From Sipunculus nudus (Eukaryota; Annelida; Sipuncula; Golfingiida; Sipunculidae): a DNA stretch of 64,000 bases. This document shows, in pieces, positions 34,601-42,840 of the stretch. The translations under genes were made by a program, and so were the position numbers. Each line of letters begins with the position of its first letter. Positions within the stretch are counted from its first letter, which is position 1. The stretch is taken from the NCBI GenBank assembly GCA_026874595.1, contig CM049320.1:30490714-30554713 (forward strand), written 5' to 3'. The notes beneath the pieces were generated by a model. The model searched no databases, was not told where the DNA came from, and saw only the letters and a program-made list of their open reading frames with translations.

Positions 34601-37569
34601 GGACAGGTAGTCCTTCTGGTTCTGTGACAGAATCATTCACATATTGTAGGTTTAATAAGAAATTTCTGTCGTACTGTTTCTTCCCCTCAGGATTCAACAG
34701 ACTCCATTGATCTGAAAGAGGAAAGCATTACATGGGACGGAATGTCACCCTAGGGTTTTGACATTGCAATTCTCAGTTGATATCTCCTCTTTGATCCCCC
34801 TCCCAAGTGTATACTTTGAGTTTTCAACTGAAACTGGCTTCATTATAGTAGTTATGGTACTGTTACCCTAAGCTGTATCCCTACTAGTATCTGCATAGCA
34901 AAATTCTAAAATCTAGACAGAGATCGGCCAATATTTTGTAACATAATTGGATTATACCTAGTACTATGTATCAAAACAGCTTAAACGCACGTCTTAACCA
35001 AACATTCTTTTCTGGAAGTTATTTTCATATCAACATACAGTGGCACCTACAGGCCAAGAACCTATCTTTAGTTATGCTTAAGGCAGCGAGAAAAAGAACC
35101 TTACTGAATATCATAGTTAACACAATCATGCGCTCATCTTTTCCAGGCAACATGTATATTTTAAACCCCTGCCCCCATGCTTTAACAAACAATTTTCAGC
35201 TGTGTTATAATCGGTTCCTAACACTAACAGAAAAAAAACTCATCCTTACATAAATTATGTTACTGGATAAACTGGTCACAATACCTTCTTTGTATTCATA
35301 TTTGAGTTCCAGTTCCTTGGGTTCACCATCACAAAGGCCAATATGCTTTCCTCCGGCGTGGAACTGCTGTAATGATTAAGCACTGCAGAATATATATAGA
35401 ATTAATAGCTGCTTAAGCACTGCAGATTAAAAACCGTTAGTAAGTTTAAAATCTCCCGAGCATAACAACTAGTTAAAATGACTAATACGAGGCACTCTCA
35501 ATTGCATGGATGGTAGCGTTAGGTAATCTGTAGAGTTGGAGGAACTGGAAGACCTTGAGTAAACCACCGACCTTGGACGGGCCACTAAACCTACTCTCCA
35601 GTAGGGCACTTGTCATTGCATACACTTAAATTAATATAAGGGAGTCCTGTGATAAAACCTAAAAGCTTAACTTAACATTCATTTTAAATAATTGATTTAA
35701 TTGAATTTTAGTTGATTTCTTAATGAAGATATGTCAATCGAAAAGATAAAAACAATTCAAGCTGAAGTCACGTCTGGCCCTCTCACAATCTTATATAAAA
35801 TACAAGGGCAGAGCATTTTGCAGGTCAGCAGACAATTCTGGCATAAATATGGTATTGCCAACCATACATCTTTAACAAATCATATTTCCCACATTATCAA
35901 ATCCTCAACCCCCCCCCCCCCCCCGGATGCGCACATCTTGCTGACATACAAGGCTAAATAAAGTGCATATATGTTTTAAGACAACGGACGACATTTTATG
36001 CCTCCGTCAATTATAATATAGATTTACTGACAACATAGATACACTGACATCCCTGTCCTCCAAACGAATGTGTTGACCTCGGCGATGTCTGTGATACTTT
36101 TCAGCAAATAAACACTGCATTTTTATTTTTTATTAATACTATACGTTATTCAATACAATAATGATCTAAAGTGTTTTAATTACTTCAAATTTATGTTTAT
36201 TAAGTTTGAATATATATCATCAAAGAAACAGTTTATGGAAAATAACGCTCAGCTCGTCTTTTTCATATTACTTGAGACATCACATAATTTTGATGAAGAT
36301 AAAGGTAATTCTGGCTCATAGTAAGGTCAATAAAGGTGACGCTATAATGGATCTATAAATTTTGAATGACAAATGTGGTGGACTGTATGTCATTGCAGAC
36401 AATGGGCATTCACAGTTTCCTAACCGGAAGGTACGAGGTATATCACCAAAATCTAACCAAGTCTAAAAAAGAAATTAACTAAGAAAACGTTTGCGATGTA
36501 AATACCATCGCCATTGTTCTTGAACGCCAGTGTTGTTTTGTAATTAAGTTCAATAAAATATAATCAAATAAAATGTTACATTTCATGATAGTCTATTCAG
36601 TCTTTCCAGGCAAGATCAATTTAAATTAACGCGAAGAAGCTATGTTCTCTGAAATTTTCACAGATAAAAATCTTAATATATCCAATGGAAACCCATCAGG
36701 ATCAGTCTTGATATGAAACTAGAGATATGTCCTTTGGGGAATATAAGAATGGTAATTGTTGTATTAAAAAGTTATCAAAACGTATTAACATAAACGAACA
36801 CATTACAAGATAATACAAAAGGTAATACGTCATATTCAGGCATTAGAAAGGGGCACAGGGTCAATACCTATCTCTTGACTGAATGTTTAGACTTAAAGAC
36901 TCAAAAGTCATTAATATATCTCATCTATATTATCGCCCTCTAACAGGGAAAATAACAAAAAAAAATCAGACATTAAGACCAAAAAAGGACGGCGTAAAGA
37001 CCTCCTAGCAAACCCGAAAGAAACGGATTAACTGTTGGAACCATTAATAAATAGAGGACATACAAGACCCAGTCCTGTATGATATGCAAAGGAGACAACT
37101 AGTGTGACGTAAGGTTAAACATTTTTGAAAATTTAGTATAGTCTTTTTAGATCACAATGACACCAATTCGGTTCTCTGGGGATCGGTCAGCATTCTACCT
37201 TTCAACTTCCTAGTTTTGTACCATTAACATACGGCCAGAAGACATTACAGGGACGTCGGGAAAGGGTTATTAACAGTCTAGAGAACTTTCTGTGATTTGA
37301 GGATCTGAACTTTCTTAAACAGGTCAGATAACTATCTGTCATTTGAGTATCTTATATATCTTTAACGCCATTTGAAAGCAGGCCAATCCAATATGGCCTA
37401 AGCGTAGGTTTTCTGTTTAATTTCGAAAGTAAATATCTTCATTTGAGACAAATATCTATATCTATTTTCTGCACATTTCTGCACAAATCTATATTCCCGT
37501 GTCTAAGCGTAATAAATCTCTGACAAGCTCATTATTTTAACATACCTCAGAGTCGTTTTTGACACTCAT
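18511..37569 (-). CDS. EIF4G: eIF4G paralogue, copy 1 (21 coding exons, complete short form)
   Basis: Scaffold of the cap-binding complex eIF4F; the family bridges eIF4E, eIF4A and eIF3 in the cytoplasm. Joining 21 exons with GT-AG introns gives 2478 nt (825 codons plus stop) with every phase matching. Domains by residue: start peptide 1-8; eIF4E-binding motif YDRNFLL at 49-55; [12 protein letters not shown] in exon 4, just before MIF4G; MIF4G (eIF4A/eIF3 binding) about 126-355; linker 356-490; MA3 about 491-670; W2 about 680-825. Vertebrate eIF4G1/3 are near 1600 residues with a PABP-binding N-terminus. Here an 8-residue first exon splices directly to the eIF4E-binding exons, so that N-terminus is absent or lies on unrecognised exons. 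The C-terminus stops after [10 protein letters not shown], losing the last W2 helices and the acidic tail kept in copy 2. An eIF4G2/DAP5 identity is unlikely because the eIF4E motif is present. It could be a functional paralogue or an early pseudogene; the intact 825-codon frame favours function. Confidence 0.85.
18769..18921 (-). CDS. EIF4G: eIF4G copy 1, exon 20 (W2)
   Basis: 153 nt, same length as copy 2. Contains [20 protein letters not shown] and [15 protein letters not shown], the core W2 helices. Phase 1 out. Confidence 0.93.
19174..19255 (-). CDS. EIF4G: eIF4G copy 1, exon 19 (W2 start)
   Basis: 82 nt, same length and phase as copy 2. Reads [20 protein letters not shown] and VCNSAIK, the 'lvRALMTaVc.sAi' helix of the W2/HEAT-3 domain. 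Donor AAAA|GTGAGT. Confidence 0.92.
19814..19954 (-). CDS. EIF4G: eIF4G copy 1, exon 18 (MA3-W2 junction)
   Basis: 141 nt, phase 0 on both sides, same length as copy 2. Contains [20 protein letters not shown]. The usual DWI is YWI here (Asp to Tyr). Confidence 0.92.
20240..20338 (-). CDS. EIF4G: eIF4G copy 1, exon 17 (MA3 end)
   Basis: 99 nt, phase 0 on both sides. Encodes [20 protein letters not shown] and [13 protein letters not shown]; 29 of 33 residues match copy 2 by my count. Confidence 0.95.
20855..21047 (-). CDS. EIF4G: eIF4G copy 1, exon 16 (MA3)
   Basis: 193 nt. Reads [20 protein letters not shown] and ends with VLHNMAHNM. It is 12 nt shorter than the copy 2 exon, which has [15 protein letters not shown]. 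The loss of about four residues falls in a helix conserved as 'LELAEDm.IDiPhvW' in the family. Confidence 0.93.
22614..22680. repeat. TA-rich microsatellite in eIF4G intron
   Basis: (TA)n, (TG)n and imperfect TTTATA repeats in the copy 1 intron between exons 15 and 16. Confidence 0.85.
22983..23155 (-). CDS. EIF4G: eIF4G copy 1, exon 15 (MA3)
   Basis: 173 nt, identical in length to the copy 2 exon. Contains [20 protein letters not shown] and [20 protein letters not shown], typical MA3 helices. By my count about 47 of 58 residues match copy 2. Confidence 0.95.
24085..24247 (-). CDS. EIF4G: eIF4G copy 1, exon 14 (MA3 start)
   Basis: 163 nt, phase 0 out. A serine/arginine-rich linker leads into [20 protein letters not shown] and HVNDLN, the first MA3 helix. 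It is 24 nt shorter than its copy 2 counterpart, the difference falling in the linker. Confidence 0.92.
24566..25581 (+). mobile_element. 5'-truncated LINE 3' end, antisense in an eIF4G intron
   Basis: A fragment of a non-LTR retrotransposon inserted in the copy 1 intron between exons 13 and 14, opposite to the gene. It carries the C-terminus of ORF2, a short 3' UTR and an A-rich tail at about 25560-25572. The 9-bp sequence AAGAAGTAA occurs at 24566-24574 and again at 25573-25581, a plausible target-site duplication. The intact frame and perfect repeat suggest a fairly young insertion. Confidence 0.8.
24575..25383 (+). pseudogene. LINE ORF2 C-terminal fragment (zf-RVT-like)
   Basis: About 269 codons open to a TAA at 25381. 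The part before the zinc motif reads [20 protein letters not shown], followed by [20 protein letters not shown], the CxxC...H...C motif found after the reverse transcriptase in L1/Tx1-type LINEs. Reverse transcriptase and endonuclease domains are absent through 5' truncation. The C-terminus is Lys-rich ([20 protein letters not shown]). Confidence 0.8.
25735..26125. mobile_element. Family-3 element copy in eIF4G intron
   Basis: Two monomers ('GTGACCTCTGACCTCATTAA', 'AATATGCATGGATTTTTCTG') end in GGACGGACAC and 'GGTATGCTATAAAACGTC'. Located in the copy 1 intron between exons 13 and 14, next to the LINE. Confidence 0.55.
26213..26343 (-). CDS. EIF4G: eIF4G copy 1, exon 13 (linker)
   Basis: 131 nt, phase 0 in, phase 2 out (GG| plus A of exon 14 gives Gly). 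A strong polypyrimidine tract precedes the acceptor. Reads [13 protein letters not shown] then [10 protein letters not shown]. This exon is required to connect exon 12 to exon 14 in frame. A related relic lies immediately upstream at 26401-26488. Confidence 0.75.
26401..26488 (-). pseudogene. Relic duplicate of eIF4G exon 13
   Basis: The minus strand reads [20 protein letters not shown], parallel to exon 13 ([20 protein letters not shown]), after a good acceptor tract ending in ccag at about 26489. In phase 0, which exon 12 demands, it meets a stop. Its coding frame needs one carried nucleotide. It looks like a tandemly duplicated exon broken by a small indel, although its residues resemble the canonical eIF4G linker more than exon 13 does. 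Confidence 0.55.
26778..26884 (-). CDS. EIF4G: eIF4G copy 1, exon 12 (linker)
   Basis: 107 nt; a long pyrimidine-rich acceptor, two nucleotides finishing a split codon, phase 0 out. Encodes [20 protein letters not shown] and [12 protein letters not shown], equivalent to the 'dGWntVp...iDtsrl.K.tK' motif after MIF4G. Confidence 0.85.
27681..27759 (-). CDS. EIF4G: eIF4G copy 1, exon 11 (post-MIF4G linker)
   Basis: 79 nt. Begins [20 protein letters not shown] and continues IHREAQ, matching the 'nWvpRr...tIdqIHkEAe' block. The donor C|GTGAGG is weak, with a C at the last exon base. It is the only site I found that leaves phase 1, as exon 12 requires. The frame stays open to a stop about 70 nt further, so the 3' edge is less certain than the others. 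Confidence 0.75.
28334..28438 (-). CDS. EIF4G: eIF4G copy 1, exon 10 (MIF4G end)
   Basis: 105 nt, phase 0 on both sides. Reads [19 protein letters not shown] through [14 protein letters not shown], the final MIF4G helices ('SRiRFmLqDvldLR' in relatives). Confidence 0.95.
28750..28906 (-). CDS. EIF4G: eIF4G copy 1, exon 9 (MIF4G core)
   Basis: 157 nt, ending in phase 0. Encodes [19 protein letters not shown] and [20 protein letters not shown], the best conserved part of the eIF4A-binding HEAT domain. Confidence 0.95.
29438..29517 (-). CDS. EIF4G: eIF4G copy 1, exon 8 (MIF4G)
   Basis: 80 nt, phase 0 in and phase 2 out. A highly charged helix ends in [11 protein letters not shown], corresponding to 'kArRRslGNikF' of the family. 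Confidence 0.9.
30000..30143 (-). CDS. EIF4G: eIF4G copy 1, exon 7 (MIF4G)
   Basis: 144 nt, phase 0 on both sides. Contains [18 protein letters not shown], the MIF4G '[16 protein letters not shown]' signature. Donor CCA|GTGAGT. Confidence 0.95.
30748..30807 (-). CDS. EIF4G: eIF4G copy 1, exon 6 (MIF4G)
   Basis: 60 nt, phase 0 on both sides. Encodes [20 protein letters not shown], equivalent to the family's 'EPNF..aYANmC' helix. The repeat fragment of the upstream intron ends close to its acceptor. Confidence 0.92.
30828..31110. mobile_element. pogo/Tigger-like repeat fragment in eIF4G intron
   Basis: Repeated 'TTAACGGACACCTCACTTAG' and 'AACCTCTGTTAGACGGACAC' phrases, with several 'ACGGACA' words, resemble the ends of pogo/Tigger-like elements. 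It lies in the copy 1 intron just 5' of exon 6, with no coding capacity. Confidence 0.45.
31967..32110 (-). CDS. EIF4G: eIF4G copy 1, exon 5 (MIF4G start)
   Basis: 144 nt, phase 0 on both sides. Reads [20 protein letters not shown] and continues through the first HEAT helices of MIF4G, strongly matching the RSILNKLTP signature. Confidence 0.95.
32626..32760 (-). CDS. EIF4G: eIF4G copy 1, exon 4 (pre-MIF4G linker)
   Basis: 135 nt, phase 0 on both sides. A basic, low-complexity start leads to [15 protein letters not shown], the conserved 'lh.aE.AWKP' block before MIF4G. Donor GAT|GTAAGT. Confidence 0.9.
33650..33728 (-). other. Candidate alternative first exon of eIF4G copy 1
   Basis: An ATG at 33724-33722 opens 25 codons ([19 protein letters not shown]...) ending at a perfect donor GTATC|GTAAGT in phase 0, which fits exon 4. 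An initiating transcript here would make a form without the eIF4E-binding motif. As an internal exon (79 nt) it would break the frame. Confidence 0.3.
34190..34440. repeat. Intronic segment duplicated at 38560-38820
   Basis: Shared phrases in order: 'AATCAACAATAAAT.TCTGGC', 'GATGCTA.AACAT.CTCC', 'TATAAAGCCAT', 'AATGAACAT.CCC.ATTTA', 'AGAAG.GG.GGG', 'ATGCAGGT'. It sits in the copy 1 intron just 3' of the eIF4E-binding exon; the copy lies in the 5' flank. Confidence 0.7.
34578..34711 (-). CDS. EIF4G: eIF4G copy 1, exon 3 (eIF4E-binding motif)
   Basis: 134 nt. It begins [20 protein letters not shown], which contains the canonical YxxxxL-phi eIF4E-binding motif, followed by [13 protein letters not shown] as in other eIF4Gs. 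The donor ATAAAC|GTAGGG leaves phase 0, which fits exon 4. Confidence 0.9.
35285..35366 (-). CDS. EIF4G: eIF4G copy 1, exon 2
   Basis: 82 nt, phase 0 in and phase 1 out. The end reads [10 protein letters not shown], matching the conserved stretch just before the eIF4E-binding site of metazoan eIF4G1/3. Confidence 0.8.
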
Positions 37570-37616
37570 TTTCCATTCACTCGTTTAATGGCGACAGTTC
37601 TCACAAAACAGTGAAT
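37546..37616 (-). CDS. EIF4G: eIF4G copy 1, exon 1A (5'UTR plus first 8 codons)
   Basis: The acceptor (ttatttgcag) opens this exon at 37616. ATG lies at 37569-37567 and the frame reads MSVKNDSE before a GTATG donor, leaving phase 0. Exon 2 starts in phase 0, so the join is in frame. An upstream acceptor implies at least one more 5' noncoding exon. A near-copy lies at 41439-41519. Start choice rests on phase agreement and on conservation between the two copies. Confidence 0.55.
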
Positions 37617-38324
37617 CTGCAAATAAAGATATAGTAATTATCGCCCACCTGATCAAAATGTTAGATCAAGCATTTCTATAACTAATTGACTCTCGAGTAT
37701 ATAGGAATAGTTCTGAATTTATCCCTTTTCTTCACACATATTTAGAACATTTGGGTGTATTTTTTTTTTTATTTTGCAAAGGATAATGCGCCTGGTTTCA
37801 TTGATACTACAAAAGGGCACTCATACCCTGTTCGAAGATTCATTTTTGGTGATTTCTTTAAAATGATTTTAAATAAATACATAGAGCTTCCAGTCGTTTA
37901 TATATGTTTGAAGCATATGTTCATGTAAAGACATAAGAACAATTTCAAAAGTATAACAACATTATATAAAATATTTACAAGACAACCCCTTTCCGCCGTT
38001 GGCAACATCAATGAAACCATTTGGTACCTCTGTAATATAACAAGAGAAGTGCTGAAATATTTACGTTGTATATGATTGTGGAAGGTCATCAAATAGAACA
38101 GTGAAAATGATGGTGCCATCTGTTACGTGTGTCCCTCTATCAGCCACATAATCATTTATTTCAATTAATGATTCCATGGACGATTGGTGACAGCAGTGAC
38201 ACAATCCATTTTGATAACTTATGCAACCCTTTTTGGAGAGAAGGTCTAGAAGCATGGTGTAAATATAACTTCAAGAATGTTTACACTCCTGATGAAAGTT
38301 TAAGTCTCACGCATGTTTACATAC

Positions 38325-38327
<3 letters not shown>

Positions 38328-38369
<42 letters not shown>
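38328..38369. repeat. (TA)n microsatellite
   Basis: About 20 TA dinucleotides, lying between duplicated segment A and the 38.4 kb duplicated block. Confidence 0.95.
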
Positions 38370-38372
<3 letters not shown>

Positions 38373-38559
38373 TAAATTGGATTCACACCTTGTTATGAAT
38401 TTAGGTTTTAATGAAATATGTAATCCCTGGATAACACCACAATACACCAGTGATTCACAACTGTTTTATAAAAAATCCTCATCTACGGACATGGCAGTTT
38501 TTTTAAGCTGCATGCTACAACATGAGATATATACTTACTCAATTCAATGGGTATAGGCA

Positions 38560-38820
38560 AGTAAAAAATGATAGGGAGTATATTCTGGTTCAAAGAAAAA
38601 AATCAACAATAAATTTCTGGCGTTAAGAGATGCTACAACATACTCCCACATTGGCAATGTTCTTTGTAAAATAGGCCCCTTATCTTAAGTTGTATAAAGC
38701 CATGAGGCACATGATTAATGAACATGCCCTATTTACATAAATCAATTACTCATTGAACAATAGAAGGGGCGGGCATGCAGATACAGAAACAGAAAAATGT
38801 GCAGGTTTCGCCACCAGTGT
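38560..38820. repeat. Copy of intronic segment 34190-34440
   Basis: Same order and orientation as the 34.2 kb block. No convincing eIF4E-binding exon follows at 38.85-39.05 kb, so the duplication stopped short of the exon or the exon decayed. Confidence 0.65.
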
Positions 38821-39575
38821 TCCATAAAGTTGTCAAAATTGTTCGTCATACAAAATTGCAAGGCAATCTCTCCATCTACTGTTGAAAAAGCTGATGTTTT
38901 ATTAGACCTTCACCCGATATGGAAACTCTGTTATGACTCTAATTTAAATAGGCTACATCCTAGGAAACAAGGCTGATGAACATTTGAACTCATACCTTAA
39001 ACATAAAAGCAACTACTAAAATACCACATATCCAACATAACAAATGAAAGAGACCTGATTTAATTCGACAGATTAACTGGTCCGCCAGCAGAGCGACTGA
39101 ATCTCTTTGACACGAATTTTTTTCACCAGTCAAATGAAATAGAGCAACAATTTTCTATTAAGCTGAAGATTTCGCAACAACTTTTTTATAATTATACAGT
39201 ACTTTTTAAATGCCGACATATTACTGAACTTTTTAAATATACCTGTATATCTTTCTTGTGCAGTCTCCTGGGTACAATATTGAGGATAAAATGAAGAAAT
39301 TAAAATTTCATTGGACTAGTTCAAGATCAAATATCATGTGAAAGACTGTCTATGTTTATCTCCGAAATCTGCCCTATTATGACTTTTCACTATATAAATC
39401 CATTGTATTCCAATCAGAATTTGGTCGTATTATAAAACTAGAAATTTGCACTCATTCAGAGCAGATCTCAGCCAATTCAGTTCATTACTATCATATGGCA
39501 TTGTTTTAATGCAGCATTTTTCTTTAAAGTAATCCTGTATCCAGATGGTGAACCGGATCACCCCTGAAATGATCC

Positions 39576-40091
39576 TTGTATCATAGCCAAGCTATCATTA
39601 AAATTTCATCAAAATCCGTTAAGACCTTTTTGAGTATTATTTCTAAAGGAACGGGCAAACAAACGCATTATCCCCATAATAAAACTAATAGAACCAACCG
39701 AGCACGAACAAAGAATCCCAAAGGTAATACCTTATTAAGGCAGTTGAGAGAGACGCGGGGGTCTTGCCTTTCGAACTTCACAGAAATGATCAGGAAATCG
39801 GCAATATATCAATGGAATTACCTATCTATTGTTACACCATGGAGTTTTAACAAATGGGGTTTCAACTCTGAGAGTACTGCCAGGTCTCGCGTGTCAGTCG
39901 TGCACTTGTTGCAATTAAGACATGATTTGGGGATTGTCACGCTCTATCAATTAGCACCGGGCTTATCAGCGACATCTCTTTTTGCCTTTCAGCAGCGAGT
40001 TTCATCCCCGTCAGCAACATCTGATACGGCCAGTCTTCGAGTTGAAACTGCATTTGTTATAAACTCCCTGGATACACATTTGCCTTGGTAA
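39576..40091 (+). other. 171-codon open frame over repeat, probably non-genic
   Basis: The longest open frame between the eIF4G copies. Its first third is a repeat phrase ('TTTCATCAAAATCCGTTAAG', 'GGGCAAACAAACGCATTA') common to non-coding elements. The remainder is not recognised. Composition is not clearly protein-like. Confidence 0.2.
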
Positions 40092-40259
40092 AGGATTTAC
40101 AGGCAGCTTTAACCTTTCTCTCTGCAAATAAATGTGTAAGAAGTGAAGACTTATTTGAAAGTGGCACGAGTCTTGTCAGATTGTTTGTGTCAGGCTTTTT
40201 CGGGAACGATGGCTTCACAAAATTTATAGCAATCATCCATTCTTTTCTTTAGAAATCTA

Positions 40260-42120
40260 ACTCTATCTATGAATGTCCAGACTTAAAATAGTCCCAAGTC
40301 ATGAATAGCTCACATCTATATGTTTTTCCGCCTCATCATATATAAAGAGCAAAAACGGACCGGGGAAAGCCCTACGAGCAGAACCAGAATGAAATAGATT
40401 TAACAAATGGGACAATATATAAAAAGAGGATGTATATAATCGAACATTGAACGATATTCAAGAGACATGGACAATTTGGTGCAAGGTTAAAATCTTGGAA
40501 AACGAAGATCAAAGTGGCACCAAATGAACTTAACCATCACAGCCCTTACGCGTTGCAACTTTGACTTAATTTTGCTAATGAGCCCATAAATGCGCCAACA
40601 CAACGATTCCATATCTTTTGTTACGTGAACTGTTATAAGACTATAGAAACGTCACAAGGACGTCACAAAGTTTGGTCGCGTATGATTGTGCATTGACAGA
40701 TGTCATCGGCTGTTATCGGTTCTAAAGTGATGCATATATCGCAATTATTGTGAAGTATTTTGTTACATATTGGATGATTTGTCTCGCACGAATTCCGTGC
40801 AAAGTAAGACTTAAGTTTTATACTGTCTCTTTTGTAAAACAATATTTTCCGGGAATAAACATGCGGACAGGGGTACCGGTATAGATCGCATCAGTACATG
40901 TGTTCTGTTTGGAAGAGTCGCCCAAATTTTGCGCTTAATGAGTGATTGACAACATTGCTAACGATTACCTGATTGGTTGATTGTCACAGTTCTGTCCACC
41001 TATAATTATTCATTGAATGAATATGCGCTTATGGTAACACAAATTTCGTGGTTAGGTCAATTGGTTGTCCGGGGAGTGTTCCGCATGTTACCTTTAAAAT
41101 CTCTAATTGTGTGCCCCTTAACATACGGAGGGAAGACTACACATAAAAAGGGAGACAGAAAACAGGCAATAAATAGATAACATTCCGTAATTTGTGGCTC
41201 TCGTATTTCTTAAACATTTCTGATAACCTTTCGTCATTTGAATTTCTAATATATCTTTAACGCCGCATGAAAGCAGGCCTGATCAATGTGGCCGTAGGAG
41301 AAGAGTTTTTCTCTTTTATTTTTAAAGTTAATTTCCTCATTTGAGACAACTGTCTAAACTTTCTGCACGTTTCTGCACAAATCAATATTTCCTTCTCTAA
41401 GCGGGGTTATTCTCAAACCAACTCAATTTTTAACCTACCTCAGAGCCATTTATGTCACTCATTTTTCTTCCACTTGTTTAATGACTCCAGTTCTCACAAA
41501 ACAGTGAACCTTCAATTAAAGTTATAATAATTGTCGCCCGTCTAATAAAAACGTAAGGTCAAGCATGTGAATAATTGATAAACGCTTGCATATATAACCA
41601 GCCTCGAACCCTTTTCTTGTTCTTGGCTAAAATTACACAAACATACACGTAGTTAGAACATCTAGGTGTGAAGTTTATTTCAAAAGATCCTGTGCATAAG
41701 TTTCTTGATACAATAAACATTCACTCATACTCTGTTCCAACATCTATCTTTCGTGATTTATGAGAAATCAATTTGAACAAATACAGTAAAGCTTGCAGGA
41801 ATATGTTTGATGCATCTGTGCATGTTATGGACATAAGAATACCTTCAGAACTTTAGCAACATTATATTAATATTATATTTTCAAGAGGACCTCTTTAAAA
41901 TGAATCGTGACAGAAAAAAAACTAGAACTCTGCTTTCTAATTAATGCAAGCCTACGTCATTCACTTATTGGTCAATATTCCAAGTTCCTCCGTGCAAACA
42001 TGACTGTACATCTGCGAATATTCCTTGGTGATGTTCTGGATACGGATCGTTTGATGGTAGTGCCATCAGCTACCATCAGCTACTTGCATGAGCAACGTCT
42101 GTTTATCAGCCCAATAATGA
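40260..42120. repeat. Duplicated segment B (copy of 36840-38250)
   Basis: Matching blocks include 'AGACTTAAA' at 36890/40275, 'TAACATACGG' at 37226/41119, 'ATATCTTTAACGCC' at 37358/41250, the first exon at 37.55/41.44 kb, and 'GACATAAGAA' at 37930/41833. About 500 bp (40570-41110) is extra in this copy. Confidence 0.75.
41439..41519 (-). CDS. EIF4G: Duplicate first exon 1B of eIF4G copy 1 (MSDINGSE)
   Basis: Homologous to exon 1A. The sequence GAGAACT...ATTAAAC precedes an ATG (41462-41460), the frame reads MSDINGSE, and a GTAGG donor leaves phase 0, compatible with exon 2. The acceptor (aattgaag) is weaker than that of 1A. It may be an alternative first exon or a relic of a local duplication. 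Confidence 0.45.
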
Positions 42121-42269
42121 CTAATCCCCACCATTAAAGAGATAGTCACTGACAACATTTAATTTATTATTTAACTTTATAACTGTGTATACCCCAATTT
42201 CCCTGTATTGACGCCCCTCATCAATAAAGTAGGCCTTTAGTACATGTATTACAGTTTTCATTGAATGCT

Positions 42270-42840
42270 GTTTGCACAAGCAGAGCTTATGACCACCTGG
42301 TGGCCTATAACACACTCATAAGAAGAATACCTGCGGCTTTGAGCGGAATCTATCAAATCGCCTAAAAATTATAGTCAGATGTCGCCATGTAGTGGTTTAA
42401 CAGATCACAAGTAATCATACTGGCGCTTGAGTATTGGCCCTGATATTGAATACATGTGTCTTGCCAGAAGTACAGGGCCGAAACGTCCATATAAATCCTT
42501 CCATTCATTTGTACCGCAGAAACCGGCACCATGAAAACATGTTACTCGCCTCGCCCGCATATTCCAGCCCATATCCGCTCCAGGGGCCTATTGTGGCCCA
42601 ATTCTACTACAGAACACCTCTTTTTAATGTTGGCTGTATATTTAAGTGGGAAAACGACATTTAACATATCTAAATCCTGTTTTTCCTTACCTTGTTATAT
42701 GTTTGTACTGTATGTGAGTGTGACAGACTCCAAACAATCTTGGAAAGAATGACGTCATGCTTTTGCAGACGTTAAACACACTAAATATTTAAGAGCGCGA
42801 GCGCTAGAATGTTCTCCATACGTAGGTCATAGTCAAATCT
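42270..42840 (-). promoter_or_regulatory. Candidate promoter/5'UTR block B with CRE-like site
   Basis: Conserved with 49360-49830. Contains palindromic TGACGTCA at 42750-42757 and, about 60 nt further in the minus direction, a consensus donor AACAAG|GTAAGG near 42690-42700. This would suit a noncoding first exon of eIF4G copy 1. Inference from sequence conservation and motif order only. Confidence 0.4.

Noticed and set aside
18511-37569. Copy 1 as eIF4G2/DAP5
   Set aside because: It carries the YDRNFLL eIF4E-binding motif and preceding KYEYKEDQW block, which DAP5 lacks.
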